Below, in pieces: positions 18,633-26,408 of a DNA stretch of 64,000 bases (the first letter of the stretch is position 1; the number at the start of each line of letters is the position of its first letter). Below the pieces are notes generated by a model that had not been told where the DNA came from, made no database searches, and saw nothing but the letters and a program-made list of their open reading frames with translations. The stretch covers positions 248,001-312,000 of the forward strand of contig NZ_JAPIVT010000003.1 in assembly GCF_026239735.1 (NCBI RefSeq). Reading direction: 5' to 3'. A program made the translations under genes and the position numbers. The DNA is from Pedobacter sp. MC2016-05 (GTDB lineage: Bacteria > Bacteroidota > Bacteroidia > Sphingobacteriales > Sphingobacteriaceae).

Positions 18633-18650
18633 CGCCTAAATACTAAATTA

Positions 18651-19649
18651 ATGAGGCTGGCGATAAATGGTTTCGGGAGGATTGGGAGAACATTTTTGCG
18701 TTTGGCATTGGCCGAGGGTTTCGATGTGGTGGCAATTAATGATTTGGCTGATGCTAAGACAATGGCACATTTATTCAAATATGATAGCGTGCACGGGGTT
18801 CACTCAAGTGAAGTTTTTGCCAAGCCAGATGCAATTGTTATCGATAAAAAAATGGTCCCTGTTTTCGCAATTAAAAATGCTAACGAACTGCCATGGTCGG
18901 CGTTAAGGGTAGACTTAGTAGTGGATTGTACCGGGAAAAACTTAAGCCTTGAGGCTGCTCAAAAACACCTCATTGCGGGCGCCAATCAGGTGCTTATTTC
19001 TGCACCCGCTGCAGATGAAATACCGATGTTGGTTTTAGGGGTTAACGACGATAAAATCGATTTAACTAGTCCCATTCTTTCTAACGCAAGTTGTACCACA
19101 AATAACATCGCGCCAATGATTAAGATTTTAAATGATAATTGGGGTGTAGAAGAAGGATATATCACCACAATCCATTCCATGACAGGCGATCAGAACCTGC
19201 ATGATTCCAACCATAAAGATTTACGAAGAGCAAGAGCAGCATCATCTTCTATCATCCCAACTACTACCGGGGCGGCAAAAGCTATTACCCATATTTTTCC
19301 AGAATTAGAGGGACGTTTAGGTGGCGCGGGTATCAGAGTGCCTGTTTTAAACGGTTCACTTACGGATTTTACTTGTCTCCTGAAGAATAAAACAACAATC
19401 GAAGAAATCAATCTAGCTTTTAAACGAGCTTCTGAAAATGAATTCAAAGGAATTTTGGAATACACTGAAGATCCAATTGTTTCAGTTGATATTATTGATA
19501 ACCCGAACTCCTGTACTTTCGATTCTTTGCTCACTTCCATAGTAGGTGATATGGTTAAGGTGGTAGGCTGGTATGATAATGAGTACGGTTACAGTAGCAG
19601 GTTGATCGATGTGGTGAAGAAGATTAGATCTTTACGAGATTCTGCATAA
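18651..19649 (+). CDS. gap: Type I glyceraldehyde-3-phosphate dehydrogenase
   Basis: 332 residues from the ATG at 18651, which opens MRLAINGFGRIGR as in the family; an in-frame TTG at 18630 is part of the -7 box. The NAD-binding Rossmann motif is at 6-13. Asp32 in INDLAD points to NAD+ use. The active site SNASCTTNNIAPM holds Cys148. The C-terminal signature FDSLL and WYDNEYGYSSR is complete. It catalyses oxidative phosphorylation of glyceraldehyde-3-phosphate in glycolysis, or the reverse in gluconeogenesis. pgk, the next pathway step, lies about 1 kb downstream on the same strand under its own promoter. Confidence 0.95.
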   Translation: MRLAINGFGRIGRTFLRLALAEGFDVVAINDLADAKTMAHLFKYDSVHGVHSSEVFAKPDAIVIDKKMVPVFAIKNANELPWSALRVDLVVDCTGKNLSLEAAQKHLIAGANQVLISAPAADEIPMLVLGVNDDKIDLTSPILSNASCTTNNIAPMIKILNDNWGVEEGYITTIHSMTGDQNLHDSNHKDLRRARAASSSIIPTTTGAAKAITHIFPELEGRLGGAGIRVPVLNGSLTDFTCLLKNKTTIEEINLAFKRASENEFKGILEYTEDPIVSVDIIDNPNSCTFDSLLTSIVGDMVKVVGWYDNEYGYSSRLIDVVKKIRSLRDSA

Positions 19650-20111
19650 GTTTTGAAATCCTTGGATGAAACTCTAGCATTACTTATCTCTAGATTTTTA
19701 AACGCTTTTTTACCACTATAGCAGTGTTTTAACATGAAACTAGATGCCATTATTTGGGTGGGTTGAAAAACACTGAATTTGCCTAAAAACAGGAAAAAAT
19801 AATTCAAGCACTTTTTAAAAGTGCAGATTTTTGAAAAATGATCGTCATTTCGTTGATAATATTATATGTTCGAAATTGTTGTCTTCCTAGTCGCTGAAAA
19901 GAAAACTTTTAGCAAATGGCAGCTCCCAGATTTTGACTTCCTTATTGAGGGTTATATTCAGATTTTTTAAAAGCTTCAAAGGCTTGCTTGAAACCGAAGT
20001 CCTTACAAGGTGCACCGCTTGGCCAAATGAGCTTGAAGGGCTGAATTTTAGACTTTAATGCTAAAATTTATCTGTCGGTGTTGATGCAGGATTCTTATTT
20101 TTGCGTTAATT
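19650..20111. other. Non-coding stretch between gap and the GNAT gene
   Basis: About 460 nt with no gene recognised. A short stretch near 19916-19970 can be read as KWQLPDFDFLIEGYIQIF before stops intervene, perhaps a decayed gene fragment, but no family is identifiable. Confidence 0.5.
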
Positions 20112-20144
20112 TTGAATGCACTGTCAAATGCTTTATTAACTTTG
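20112..20144 (+). promoter_or_regulatory. Consensus promoter of the GNAT-pgk operon
   Basis: TTG (20112-20114), 22-nt spacer, TAACTTTG (20137-20144): a full Bacteroidetes -33/-7 pair. The expected transcript start is near 20150, about 63 nt before the first ATG. Confidence 0.65.
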
Positions 20145-20155
20145 CAAACGTTTGC
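20144..20155. promoter_or_regulatory. LacI/PurR-like palindromic operator at the GNAT-pgk start site
   Basis: GCAAACGTTTGC is a perfect 12-nt palindrome with a central CG, inside TTGCAAACGTTTGCGA. It closely resembles the E. coli PurR operator core and LacI-family sites in general. It overlaps the last base of the -7 box and the expected transcript start, where a repressor would block initiation. The cognate regulator is not in the window. Confidence 0.55.
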
Positions 20156-20212
20156 GAGGCTTATTCAATATCATCTTGACACCTGATATCTGCTACTCGC
20201 AACTAATGAGCT

Positions 20213-20644
20213 ATGGTTAAATTTATTCTTCCGGAAGAGGTTCTGCCCTTGAGAAGTTTGGTCTTAAGGAATGGAAAACCTTTGGCCGAATGTGTATTTG
20301 AAGGCGACAGGAATTACGATACCTTCCACCTCGGTTATGTAGAAAATGATGAAATCAGGTCAATTGCTAGCTTGATGCGGAACGATTACTTCCCTGAAGA
20401 AGGAGAGGGTTACCAGCTGAGGGGTATGGCTACTCATCCCGATTTTGGGTGTAGAGGATATGGTGCAGCATTAATTAATTTCGCGGTAGAATACATGAAA
20501 GAATATCAAACCATTTATTTATGGTGCAATGCCCGAAGCAGTGCTGTAACATTTTATAAAAAATTGGGTTTTATAAACGAGTCGCCAGAATTTGATATAC
20601 CCGGAATTGGCTTCCATTACGAAATGAGACTAAAACTAAAATAA
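20213..20644 (+). CDS. GNAT-family N-acetyltransferase
   Basis: 143 residues, a single compact GNAT domain. The acetyl-CoA binding segment [20 protein letters not shown] (about 63-82) has the R-G-x-G-A form, and the later motif [10 protein letters not shown] (about 110-119) is typical. The acceptor substrate is unknown. The stop is 8 nt before the pgk ATG, so the two genes are almost certainly co-transcribed from the promoter at 20112. Whether it modifies a metabolite or a protein cannot be told. Confidence 0.85.
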   Translation: MVKFILPEEVLPLRSLVLRNGKPLAECVFEGDRNYDTFHLGYVENDEIRSIASLMRNDYFPEEGEGYQLRGMATHPDFGCRGYGAALINFAVEYMKEYQTIYLWCNARSSAVTFYKKLGFINESPEFDIPGIGFHYEMRLKLK

Positions 20645-20652
20645 ATATAAAC

Positions 20653-21846
20653 ATGAAAACGATTGACCAATTAGATTTCAAAGATAAAAAAGCACTAATC
20701 AGAGTAGATTTCAACGTCCCATTGGATGACGATTTTAAAATTACCGACGATAAAAGAATGCGTGCTGCTTTGCCTACTATTACTAAGATTTTAAACGATG
20801 GAGGATCGGTGGTGCTAATGTCGCACTTAGGCAGACCAAAAGATGGTCCAACCGATAAATATTCTTTAAAGCATATTCTTGGCGATTTGTCTCGCATGCT
20901 CGATCTTGAGGTTAAATTCGCCGATGATTGCATTGGAGAAAGTGGGGTTAATCAAGCGAAGAATCTTTTCCCAGGAGAGGTTTTATTATTAGAAAATTTA
21001 CGTTTTTACAAAGAAGAAGAAAAAGGTGATGTCGCTTTTGCAGAGAAGCTTTCGAAATTGGGTAACGTATATGTAAATGATGCATTCGGGACTGCGCACA
21101 GAGCACATGCGTCAACCTCAATCATCGCGCAATTTTTTCCTGATGCAAAATACTTTGGTTATTTGATGGCTTCTGAAGTAAAAAACGCCGAGAAAATTTT
21201 AAATCATGCTGAACGTCCGTTCACAGCTATTATGGGCGGTGCCAAGGTTTCAGATAAAATTTTATTGATTGAAAAGTTATTGGATAAAGTCGATAACATC
21301 ATTATTGGTGGTGGGATGGCTTACACCTTTGCTAAAGCGCAAGGAGGAGAGATTGGTACATCATTATTAGAAGCTGATAAACAAGAACTTTCTTTGGAGC
21401 TTGTAGAAAAAGCTAAAGCGAAAGGGGTCAATTTAATTCTTCCTGTTGATACCGTAATCGCTGACAAATTTGCCAATGATGCTGATAGGAAAGATGTAGA
21501 TTCTGGTCAGATCCCAGCTGATTGGATGGGATTAGATATTGGTCCAAAATCTATAGCTATGTTTCAGGATGTAATCAAAAACTCTAAAACATTATTGTGG
21601 AATGGCCCAATGGGTGTTTTTGAAATGGAAAACTTTCAGGTAGGTACAAAAGCTGTTGCAGATTCGGTTGTGGCTGCAACGAAAAATAACGGTGCTTTCT
21701 CATTAATTGGTGGTGGCGATTCTGCTGCGGCAATTGCTAAGTTTGGCTTAGAAGACGAGGTGAGTTATGTGTCAACTGGCGGTGGCGCGTTGTTAGAGTA
21801 TATGGAAGGTAAAGAGTTGCCAGGTGTTAAGGCGATAAACGAATAA
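20653..21846 (+). CDS. pgk: Phosphoglycerate kinase
   Basis: 397 residues, full length. The N-terminal signature [14 protein letters not shown] (about 14-27) and [10 protein letters not shown] (about 58-67) form the 3-phosphoglycerate site. The C-terminal half carries the nucleotide-binding [13 protein letters not shown] (about 351-363) and GGGALLEY. It transfers phosphate from 1,3-bisphosphoglycerate to ADP. It is the second gene of a two-gene operon with the GNAT gene and ends at an intrinsic terminator (21932-21978). Confidence 0.97.
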   Translation: MKTIDQLDFKDKKALIRVDFNVPLDDDFKITDDKRMRAALPTITKILNDGGSVVLMSHLGRPKDGPTDKYSLKHILGDLSRMLDLEVKFADDCIGESGVNQAKNLFPGEVLLLENLRFYKEEEKGDVAFAEKLSKLGNVYVNDAFGTAHRAHASTSIIAQFFPDAKYFGYLMASEVKNAEKILNHAERPFTAIMGGAKVSDKILLIEKLLDKVDNIIIGGGMAYTFAKAQGGEIGTSLLEADKQELSLELVEKAKAKGVNLILPVDTVIADKFANDADRKDVDSGQIPADWMGLDIGPKSIAMFQDVIKNSKTLLWNGPMGVFEMENFQVGTKAVADSVVAATKNNGAFSLIGGGDSAAAIAKFGLEDEVSYVSTGGGALLEYMEGKELPGVKAINE

Positions 21847-21931
21847 ATAATAAGTATTACCTTATGTGAAAGGTTCCCTCGATTTAACGGAAGGCACTAA
21901 AAAAGTAGATATAAAATGGTCTGCGAATAGA

Positions 21932-21978
21932 AAAGCGGATGAATAGCTCTCTAAAGTTGTTCATCCGCTTTCTTTTTT
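21932..21978 (+). terminator. Intrinsic terminator of pgk
   Basis: 12-bp stem AAAGCGGATGAA (21932-21943) with TTCATCCGCTTT (21960-21971), 16-nt loop, then CTTTTTT. Confidence 0.85.
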
Positions 21979-22088
21979 AAGGCATTTCATTTTTCTTATT
22001 TGATAACGAACTTTACCTTCGATATTGAGAATTGGGGAACATTGTTAGTTTTTCCACGGAAGATTTTTTGAATTAACATCCTTTTTTT

Positions 22089-23059
22089 TTAGAATTTGAG
22101 AATTCTTTTAAGATTAACCACGAATTTCGTAAGCGCACCTTGCATTTTCATGCTTTCCAGGCCACAGAAGTTCGCTCTGCCATATCCATGAACATTTTTC
22201 AATTCACTATTTTTGGCCTCAATTTTATAGCTGTGTTTCGATTTCTATTTGAAGTATTTGCTCTGTTGAAATATTTCCTGTTCTTTATGCTCACCTGTTT
22301 TTATTGCGACCGAATACGTCCTGCTTTTGGCTTCCGGTTTGTAGCAGCCATGTCTTAGCGGGCATACTTTGCATTTTTCGATATTGAAATATTAGGTCAT
22401 TAACTGATTGCTCTTATCTACCTTTTTGCCCTGCACCTGTTTGTACATAGCCAGGTGCCCTGCAGGGCATACAAACATATCAGCGTCTTTATTATAATCG
22501 AACTTTTCTTCCTCTTTTCTGGTGCCATAGGTAATAGTAGGGTTCATCTTGGCAACTATCCTTACTTTATTGCCATTCACATCGCTGAGCTTGAGATTAT
22601 TCTTCCCGGAATAGGCTGCATCACCTATGATGGTAACTACCTCCATTCCATTGGCCTGGGCCTCGCTCAACAGCTTTGGCAGTTCAGGACCAGCTCCCTT
22701 TTCTGCTGAAGTAACAACAGCAGCAGTTATAATGCGCTCCTCTGTCATTGCTAAATGAGTGTTGTAACCAAAAAAACTGCTATCGGCTGTTTTGTGACCG
22801 ATCCTCGCATCCACATCTTTGGATATTGCATAATTCTCCTGGTTATCTTCAACTGTTTCCTTCAATAGGTTCAGTTTCTTCCTTACTGCTGGGATTTCGC
22901 TTAATGCTTCATCAGACTCGATAAGTTTTTGTAGTTTACTGCAGTGTTCTAATATATAAAACTCAAATCTATAAGCTCATTAATCTTGCGCAGTAAGTTC
23001 TCTTTGGGGATAATCAGCGCATAAAGCCTGAAAAATTCACTAAACTGGATTTTTTGTTC
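22089..23059 (-). pseudogene. Decayed IS1182-family transposase
   Basis: Read on the minus strand. An N-terminal piece gives EQKIQFSEFFRLYALIIPKE and NLLRKINELIDLSFIY (about 23059-22950). After an apparent internal deletion the catalytic part appears (IGHKTADSSFFGYNTHLAMT, IIGDAAYSGKNN). The C-terminal zinc/DDE_Tnp_1_6 part follows (KCKVCPLRHGCYKPEAKSRT, KNVHGYGRANFCGLESMKMQ). There is an in-frame TAA at 22392 and a TAG further on, and the N-terminal piece is out of frame with the rest. The longest open piece is 22392-22865. The element cannot make a working transposase; terminal inverted repeats were not found. Confidence 0.85.
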
Positions 23060-23211
23060 TGAAGAAGTATCTCAAATCTTTTTTCCAAAGGACTTTTTCA
23101 GTGCCTTCATTCTCTCGAAGGAGCCTTTTTATTCGCTCACTGAAACCCTGTTTTTGCTAATCCAACTGCCAGCTTTACTCAGTATCAAAATTTATATCTC
23201 CAGGTGTGCAT

Positions 23212-23264
23212 AGTTTAGTTCTTGAAATTAATGTGATCGAAACACAAATTCAATAAACTAAACT
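23212..23264. promoter_or_regulatory. Inverted repeat in the leader of the collagen-like lipoprotein gene
   Basis: AGTTTAGTT (23212-23220) and AACTAAACT (23256-23264) are perfect 9-nt inverted arms with a 35-nt spacer. TTG/CAA just inside can extend the pairing. The right arm ends 7 nt before the ATG at 23272, so a hairpin could cover the ribosome binding region. It may instead be a remnant of the adjacent insertion sequence. Confidence 0.4.
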
Positions 23265-23271
23265 GTTTGAC

Positions 23272-24189
23272 ATGAAAACGAAATTAAATTTTAAGTTATT
23301 AGCCATACTGATGGTAGTGGCATTTTTTACATTTTTAGGTTGCAAAAAAGAGATTGCCCAACAAGGATTAAAAGGTGAGCCTGGCATAGCAGGGCCTGCA
23401 GGCAGTACGGTATTAAGTGGAAATGGTGGGCCAGATGCCACATTAGGTAAGCTAGGTGATTTTTATCTAGATCTAGCCGCAGGTAACTTTTATGGACCAA
23501 AAAAGGTTGAGGGATGGGGAACGCCGTTTTCGATGAAAGGGGCCGCTGGGCTACCTGGGGCTACCGGGGCGACTGGAGCAACAGGAGCCGCTGGCGCAAA
23601 TGGTACTAACGGCACTAATGGAGCGAACGGTGTGCCAGGAAGTAAAATCTTAAATGGAACAGTTACTCCAGCTGCTGATTTGGGTGCAGTGGGGGACTAT
23701 TACCTTGATAAGGTAAGCTATAATTTATATGGGCCGAAAACAGGAACAGGCTGGGGTGTTGCGCTTTCACTAAAAGGAACAGCTAATGTAATTTACTCTG
23801 GCTGGAATTATGCCAAAAACTTTAGAGATACTACAATTGATGCTTCATTGCTTCGAATCGGCGATCTTATGGCGCCGGCATTAACCACCTCAATTTTGAA
23901 CTCTGGTTCGATACAGGTTTATTTGGATTTCGGTGGAGGTGTTTATCCTTTGCCATATACTTCCTATGCCGGCTCAAAACTCAGTACCATCAACTATATG
24001 CCAAGATTGGGTAGGTTTACATTTACCCGCTTCACTGCAGATAACACTAGATCAGTTGCGCTATCTACATTACTTCAATATCGCTATGTCATTATTCCTG
24101 GCGGTACTGCAACAGCAGTTGCCAAAGAAAATAAGCTTGATATGAAAGACTATCAGGCGGTAGCCAGATTTTACGGTATCGGCAACTAG
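23272..24189 (+). CDS. Collagen-like repeat lipoprotein
   Basis: 305 residues. The lipoprotein signal ends in FFTFLGC, giving lipidated Cys24. Two Gly-X-Y runs are visible: a short one at about 33-45 (GLKGEPGIAGPAG) and a longer one at about 88-122, rich in GAT, GAN and GTN triplets. Each is followed by the same module, seen as LGDFYLDLAAGNFYGPKK...GWGTPFSMKG and VGDYYLDKVSYNLYGPKT...GWGVALSLKG. The C-terminal third (about 175-305) is a non-repetitive domain of unknown family. It is expected on the cell surface or in the outer membrane; its function is unknown. It lies next to a decayed IS element and ends at a terminator. Confidence 0.85.
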   Translation: MKTKLNFKLLAILMVVAFFTFLGCKKEIAQQGLKGEPGIAGPAGSTVLSGNGGPDATLGKLGDFYLDLAAGNFYGPKKVEGWGTPFSMKGAAGLPGATGATGATGAAGANGTNGTNGANGVPGSKILNGTVTPAADLGAVGDYYLDKVSYNLYGPKTGTGWGVALSLKGTANVIYSGWNYAKNFRDTTIDASLLRIGDLMAPALTTSILNSGSIQVYLDFGGGVYPLPYTSYAGSKLSTINYMPRLGRFTFTRFTADNTRSVALSTLLQYRYVIIPGGTATAVAKENKLDMKDYQAVARFYGIGN

Positions 24190-24217
24190 ATTACAAAAAA
24201 GGTTCGCTCTCATTTTC

Positions 24218-24251
24218 GCCCTGATTACATCCGTAGTCAGGGCTTCTTATT
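24218..24251 (+). terminator. Intrinsic terminator of the collagen-like lipoprotein gene
   Basis: GCCCTGATTAC (24218-24228) pairs with GTAGTCAGGGC (24233-24243) with one G-T pair and a 4-nt loop, followed by TTCTTATTTT. Confidence 0.8.
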
Positions 24252-24558
24252 TTGTAAGGGATAAAAATTATCAGCCAATATTCAGTCAAGCTGGTTGGTC
24301 ATTAGAAAATCTTAACGGGATTATAAATTCAATTATCAATTCTCGTGTGCTTTTTTTGTAACTTCAACCCCTCATGAACTGGATTGATGTATTATTTCTC
24401 CCACCGAATCATATTTTTTAAATTTCTTTCACTTCAGTGTTGCTAGCTTGTAATAGCCTAATTATCAGTTTTTAAGGTTTTTATTTATTAGACTAATGTT
24501 TGATTTAGTCTCATTTGTCAGGTTAAATGTAACAAAAAGGATGTGGAAAACTTTTTTG

Positions 24559-24583
24559 TGGTAAAAAGTGGTAAAAAGTGGTA
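24559..24583 (+). promoter_or_regulatory. MraZ operator: three TGGTA repeats with a 10-nt period
   Basis: TGGTA occurs at 24559, 24569 and 24579 with AAAAG spacers. MraZ of other bacteria binds three or four TGGGN repeats separated by 5 nt upstream of its own gene, so spacing and position fit with TGGTA replacing TGGGN. A weak -7 box TACTTTTA lies at 24592-24599, so the repeats cover the -33 region, as expected for autorepression. Confidence 0.75.
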
Positions 24584-24626
24584 GAACTATTTACTTTTAC
24601 ACTAGATAAAAAGTGTAGATACCACT

Positions 24627-25094
24627 ATGACCCAACTTTTAGGAGAATTCGATTGTAAACTTGACGCAAAGGGACGCCTTATGGTACCCGCTGCGCTTAA
24701 GAAACAATTGCCTAATTCGGAGAATGAGGGTTTAATCATCAACCGTGGTTTTGAAAAAAATCTTGTTATCTATCCAAAAGCTGTTTGGGATGCTGTTGTT
24801 GCTGATCTTGCCAAGCTAAATATTTACGACGAAGAGAACAGGAGATTTGTAAGGGCCTTTACTCGTGGCGCAACAGAGCTTTCGCTTGATGCTGCCGGAC
24901 GTGTTTTGTTGCCGAAATCTTTGGTGGAATATGCTGGCATTGGTAGTGATTTGGTTTTAGCATGTCAGCTGGATCGAATTGAGGTTTGGGATAAAAAATC
25001 TTACGAAGATATTTTTGACGATGTGCCGGCCAACTTTGCAAGTTTAGCTCAAAAAGTAATGGGCGATAAGAAAGGAGGTGTTGATGGTGAATAA
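24627..25094 (+). CDS. mraZ: Division/cell wall cluster transcriptional repressor MraZ
   Basis: 155 residues with two SpoVT/AbrB-like halves: LLGEFDCKLDAKGRLMVPAA (about 4-23) and ATELSLDAAGRVLLPKSLVE (about 82-101), each with the MraZ signature. It represses its own cluster by binding the three TGGTA repeats 44-68 nt upstream of its start. It is the first gene of the dcw cluster. Its 3' end overlaps rsmH by 11 nt, and the rsmH ribosome binding site lies inside the mraZ coding sequence. Confidence 0.96.
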   Translation: MTQLLGEFDCKLDAKGRLMVPAALKKQLPNSENEGLIINRGFEKNLVIYPKAVWDAVVADLAKLNIYDEENRRFVRAFTRGATELSLDAAGRVLLPKSLVEYAGIGSDLVLACQLDRIEVWDKKSYEDIFDDVPANFASLAQKVMGDKKGGVDGE

Positions 25095-25989
25095 TTACCA
25101 TGTTCCTGTAATGTTGCAGCCTTGTATTGATGGGTTAAATATTAAGCCAGATGGTGTTTATGTGGATGTTACTTTCGGTGGCGGCGGCCATTCGAAGGAA
25201 ATTTTAAAACATCTTGGTCCGAAAGGAATTTTAATCGCTTTCGATCAGGATCCGGATGCGCAGGCAAATATCGTAGCTGATGATCGATTCATTTTCGTTG
25301 ACCAGAACTTTGGTTTCCTGAAAAATAATCTTCGTTTAAAGGGTTTTCGTCAGGTAGATGGTATTCTGGCTGATCTTGGTGTTTCTTCACATCAGTTTGA
25401 CGTGCCGGAGCGTGGTTTTTCCATCCGTTCTAACGCCGATTTGGATATGCGTATGGATCAACACCGCGATCTTAGGGCCGCACAGGTATTAAACACTTAT
25501 TCTGAAGAAAAGCTTCATAAAATATTTGGGATCTACGGGGAGGTTAAAAACGCCAGATCATTGGCTCGAGCTATTGTTACTGCCCGCCTTGAGAAGCCTT
25601 TTACCGATATCGATAGTTTAAAATCAGCCATTTCAGAATATATCCCGAAAGGTAAAGAAAATAAATATTTAGCACAGGTTTTTCAGGCGCTGCGTATAGA
25701 GGTAAATGCTGAAATACAGGTTTTGGAAGATTTTCTTCTGCAAGCTTCTGAGGTGTTGACGACAGGAGGTCGCCTGGTTGTGATGTCTTATCATTCGTTG
25801 GAAGATAGGCCGGTAAAAAACTTCATGGCCAAAGGTAAATTTCAAGGTGAGGTAGAGAAAGACTTTTTTGGTAACCAGCAAAAGCCATTCAATGTAATTA
25901 CCCGTAAGGCAATTGTGGCTACGGAAGAAGAGATTGCGCAAAATAATAGGGCTCGAAGTGCGAAACTTAGAATAGCTGAAAAAATATGA
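25084..25989 (+). CDS. rsmH: 16S rRNA (cytosine-1402-N4)-methyltransferase RsmH
   Basis: 301 residues from the ATG at 25084, preceded by a strong AAAGGAGG five nt upstream (25071-25078), unusual for Bacteroidetes; GTG and TTG codons just before it are rejected. The SAM-binding motif VDVTFGGGGHSKEIL (about 27-41) and DGILADLGVSSHQFD (about 93-107) are present. The C-terminal VVMSYHSLEDRPVKNF is characteristic. It methylates C1402 of 16S rRNA in the decoding centre. It overlaps mraZ upstream and ftsL by 4 nt downstream. Confidence 0.97.
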   Translation: MVNNYHVPVMLQPCIDGLNIKPDGVYVDVTFGGGGHSKEILKHLGPKGILIAFDQDPDAQANIVADDRFIFVDQNFGFLKNNLRLKGFRQVDGILADLGVSSHQFDVPERGFSIRSNADLDMRMDQHRDLRAAQVLNTYSEEKLHKIFGIYGEVKNARSLARAIVTARLEKPFTDIDSLKSAISEYIPKGKENKYLAQVFQALRIEVNAEIQVLEDFLLQASEVLTTGGRLVVMSYHSLEDRPVKNFMAKGKFQGEVEKDFFGNQQKPFNVITRKAIVATEEEIAQNNRARSAKLRIAEKI

Positions 25990-26408
25990 ATAGGTTCAGA
26001 GAGGAGATAGAGGAAGAGGAAATAGGGCCTGAGCCGGAATTAAAAGCGGCGCCTAAAAGACCGAAAACAGCAGAAGAGAAAATGGATAGTAATTCATTTA
26101 TCAGTAAGCTTTTTAATGACGGACTGATATCAAAAGAGGCGGCCACTGATGCTTTACCTTATTTGTGTTTTCTGGCATTTTTAGGAATGATATACATCGC
26201 CAACAGCCATTTTGCGGTAAACAATGTGCGTAGTATTGACAAATTAAATAAGGAAGTGAAAGAATTGAGATGGGAGTATAAATCTTTGAAAGCGGAGCTG
26301 ATGTTTAAAAGCAAATTAACAGAAGTAGCGAAGAAGGTAGATACCCTTGGTATAAAGGAACTAATTGAACCACCAAAAAAAATAATTGTTAAAAGCGATG
26401 AATATTAG
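25986..26408 (+). CDS. ftsL: FtsL-like cell division protein
   Basis: 140 residues. An acidic, Glu/Pro-rich cytoplasmic N-terminus (about 1-50) precedes one membrane helix (about 57-73, YLCFLAFLGMIYIANSH). A short periplasmic coiled coil follows (about 82-115, KLNKEVKELRWEYKSLKAEL). This is the FtsL layout and the position fits, between rsmH and ftsI. FtsL forms part of the FtsQLB complex that activates septal synthesis. The sequence is poorly conserved, so the name rests on topology and context. It overlaps rsmH by 4 nt and ftsI by 11 nt. Confidence 0.8.
   Translation: MNRFREEIEEEEIGPEPELKAAPKRPKTAEEKMDSNSFISKLFNDGLISKEAATDALPYLCFLAFLGMIYIANSHFAVNNVRSIDKLNKEVKELRWEYKSLKAELMFKSKLTEVAKKVDTLGIKELIEPPKKIIVKSDEY

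Noticed and set aside
18506..18778. 90-codon minus-strand frame overlapping the start of gap
   Set aside because: It runs antisense through the gap N-terminus and promoter, with no recognisable protein features.
19850..20100. Possible decayed gene between gap and the GNAT gene
   Set aside because: Only a short protein-like run before stops; no family could be recognised.
22140..22358. 72-codon plus-strand frame
   Set aside because: It is the antisense of the decayed transposase C-terminus.
24540..24590. Short tandem repeats that could be read as a CRISPR-like array
   Set aside because: The period is 10 nt with 5-nt words; it is the MraZ operator, with no spacers or cas genes.
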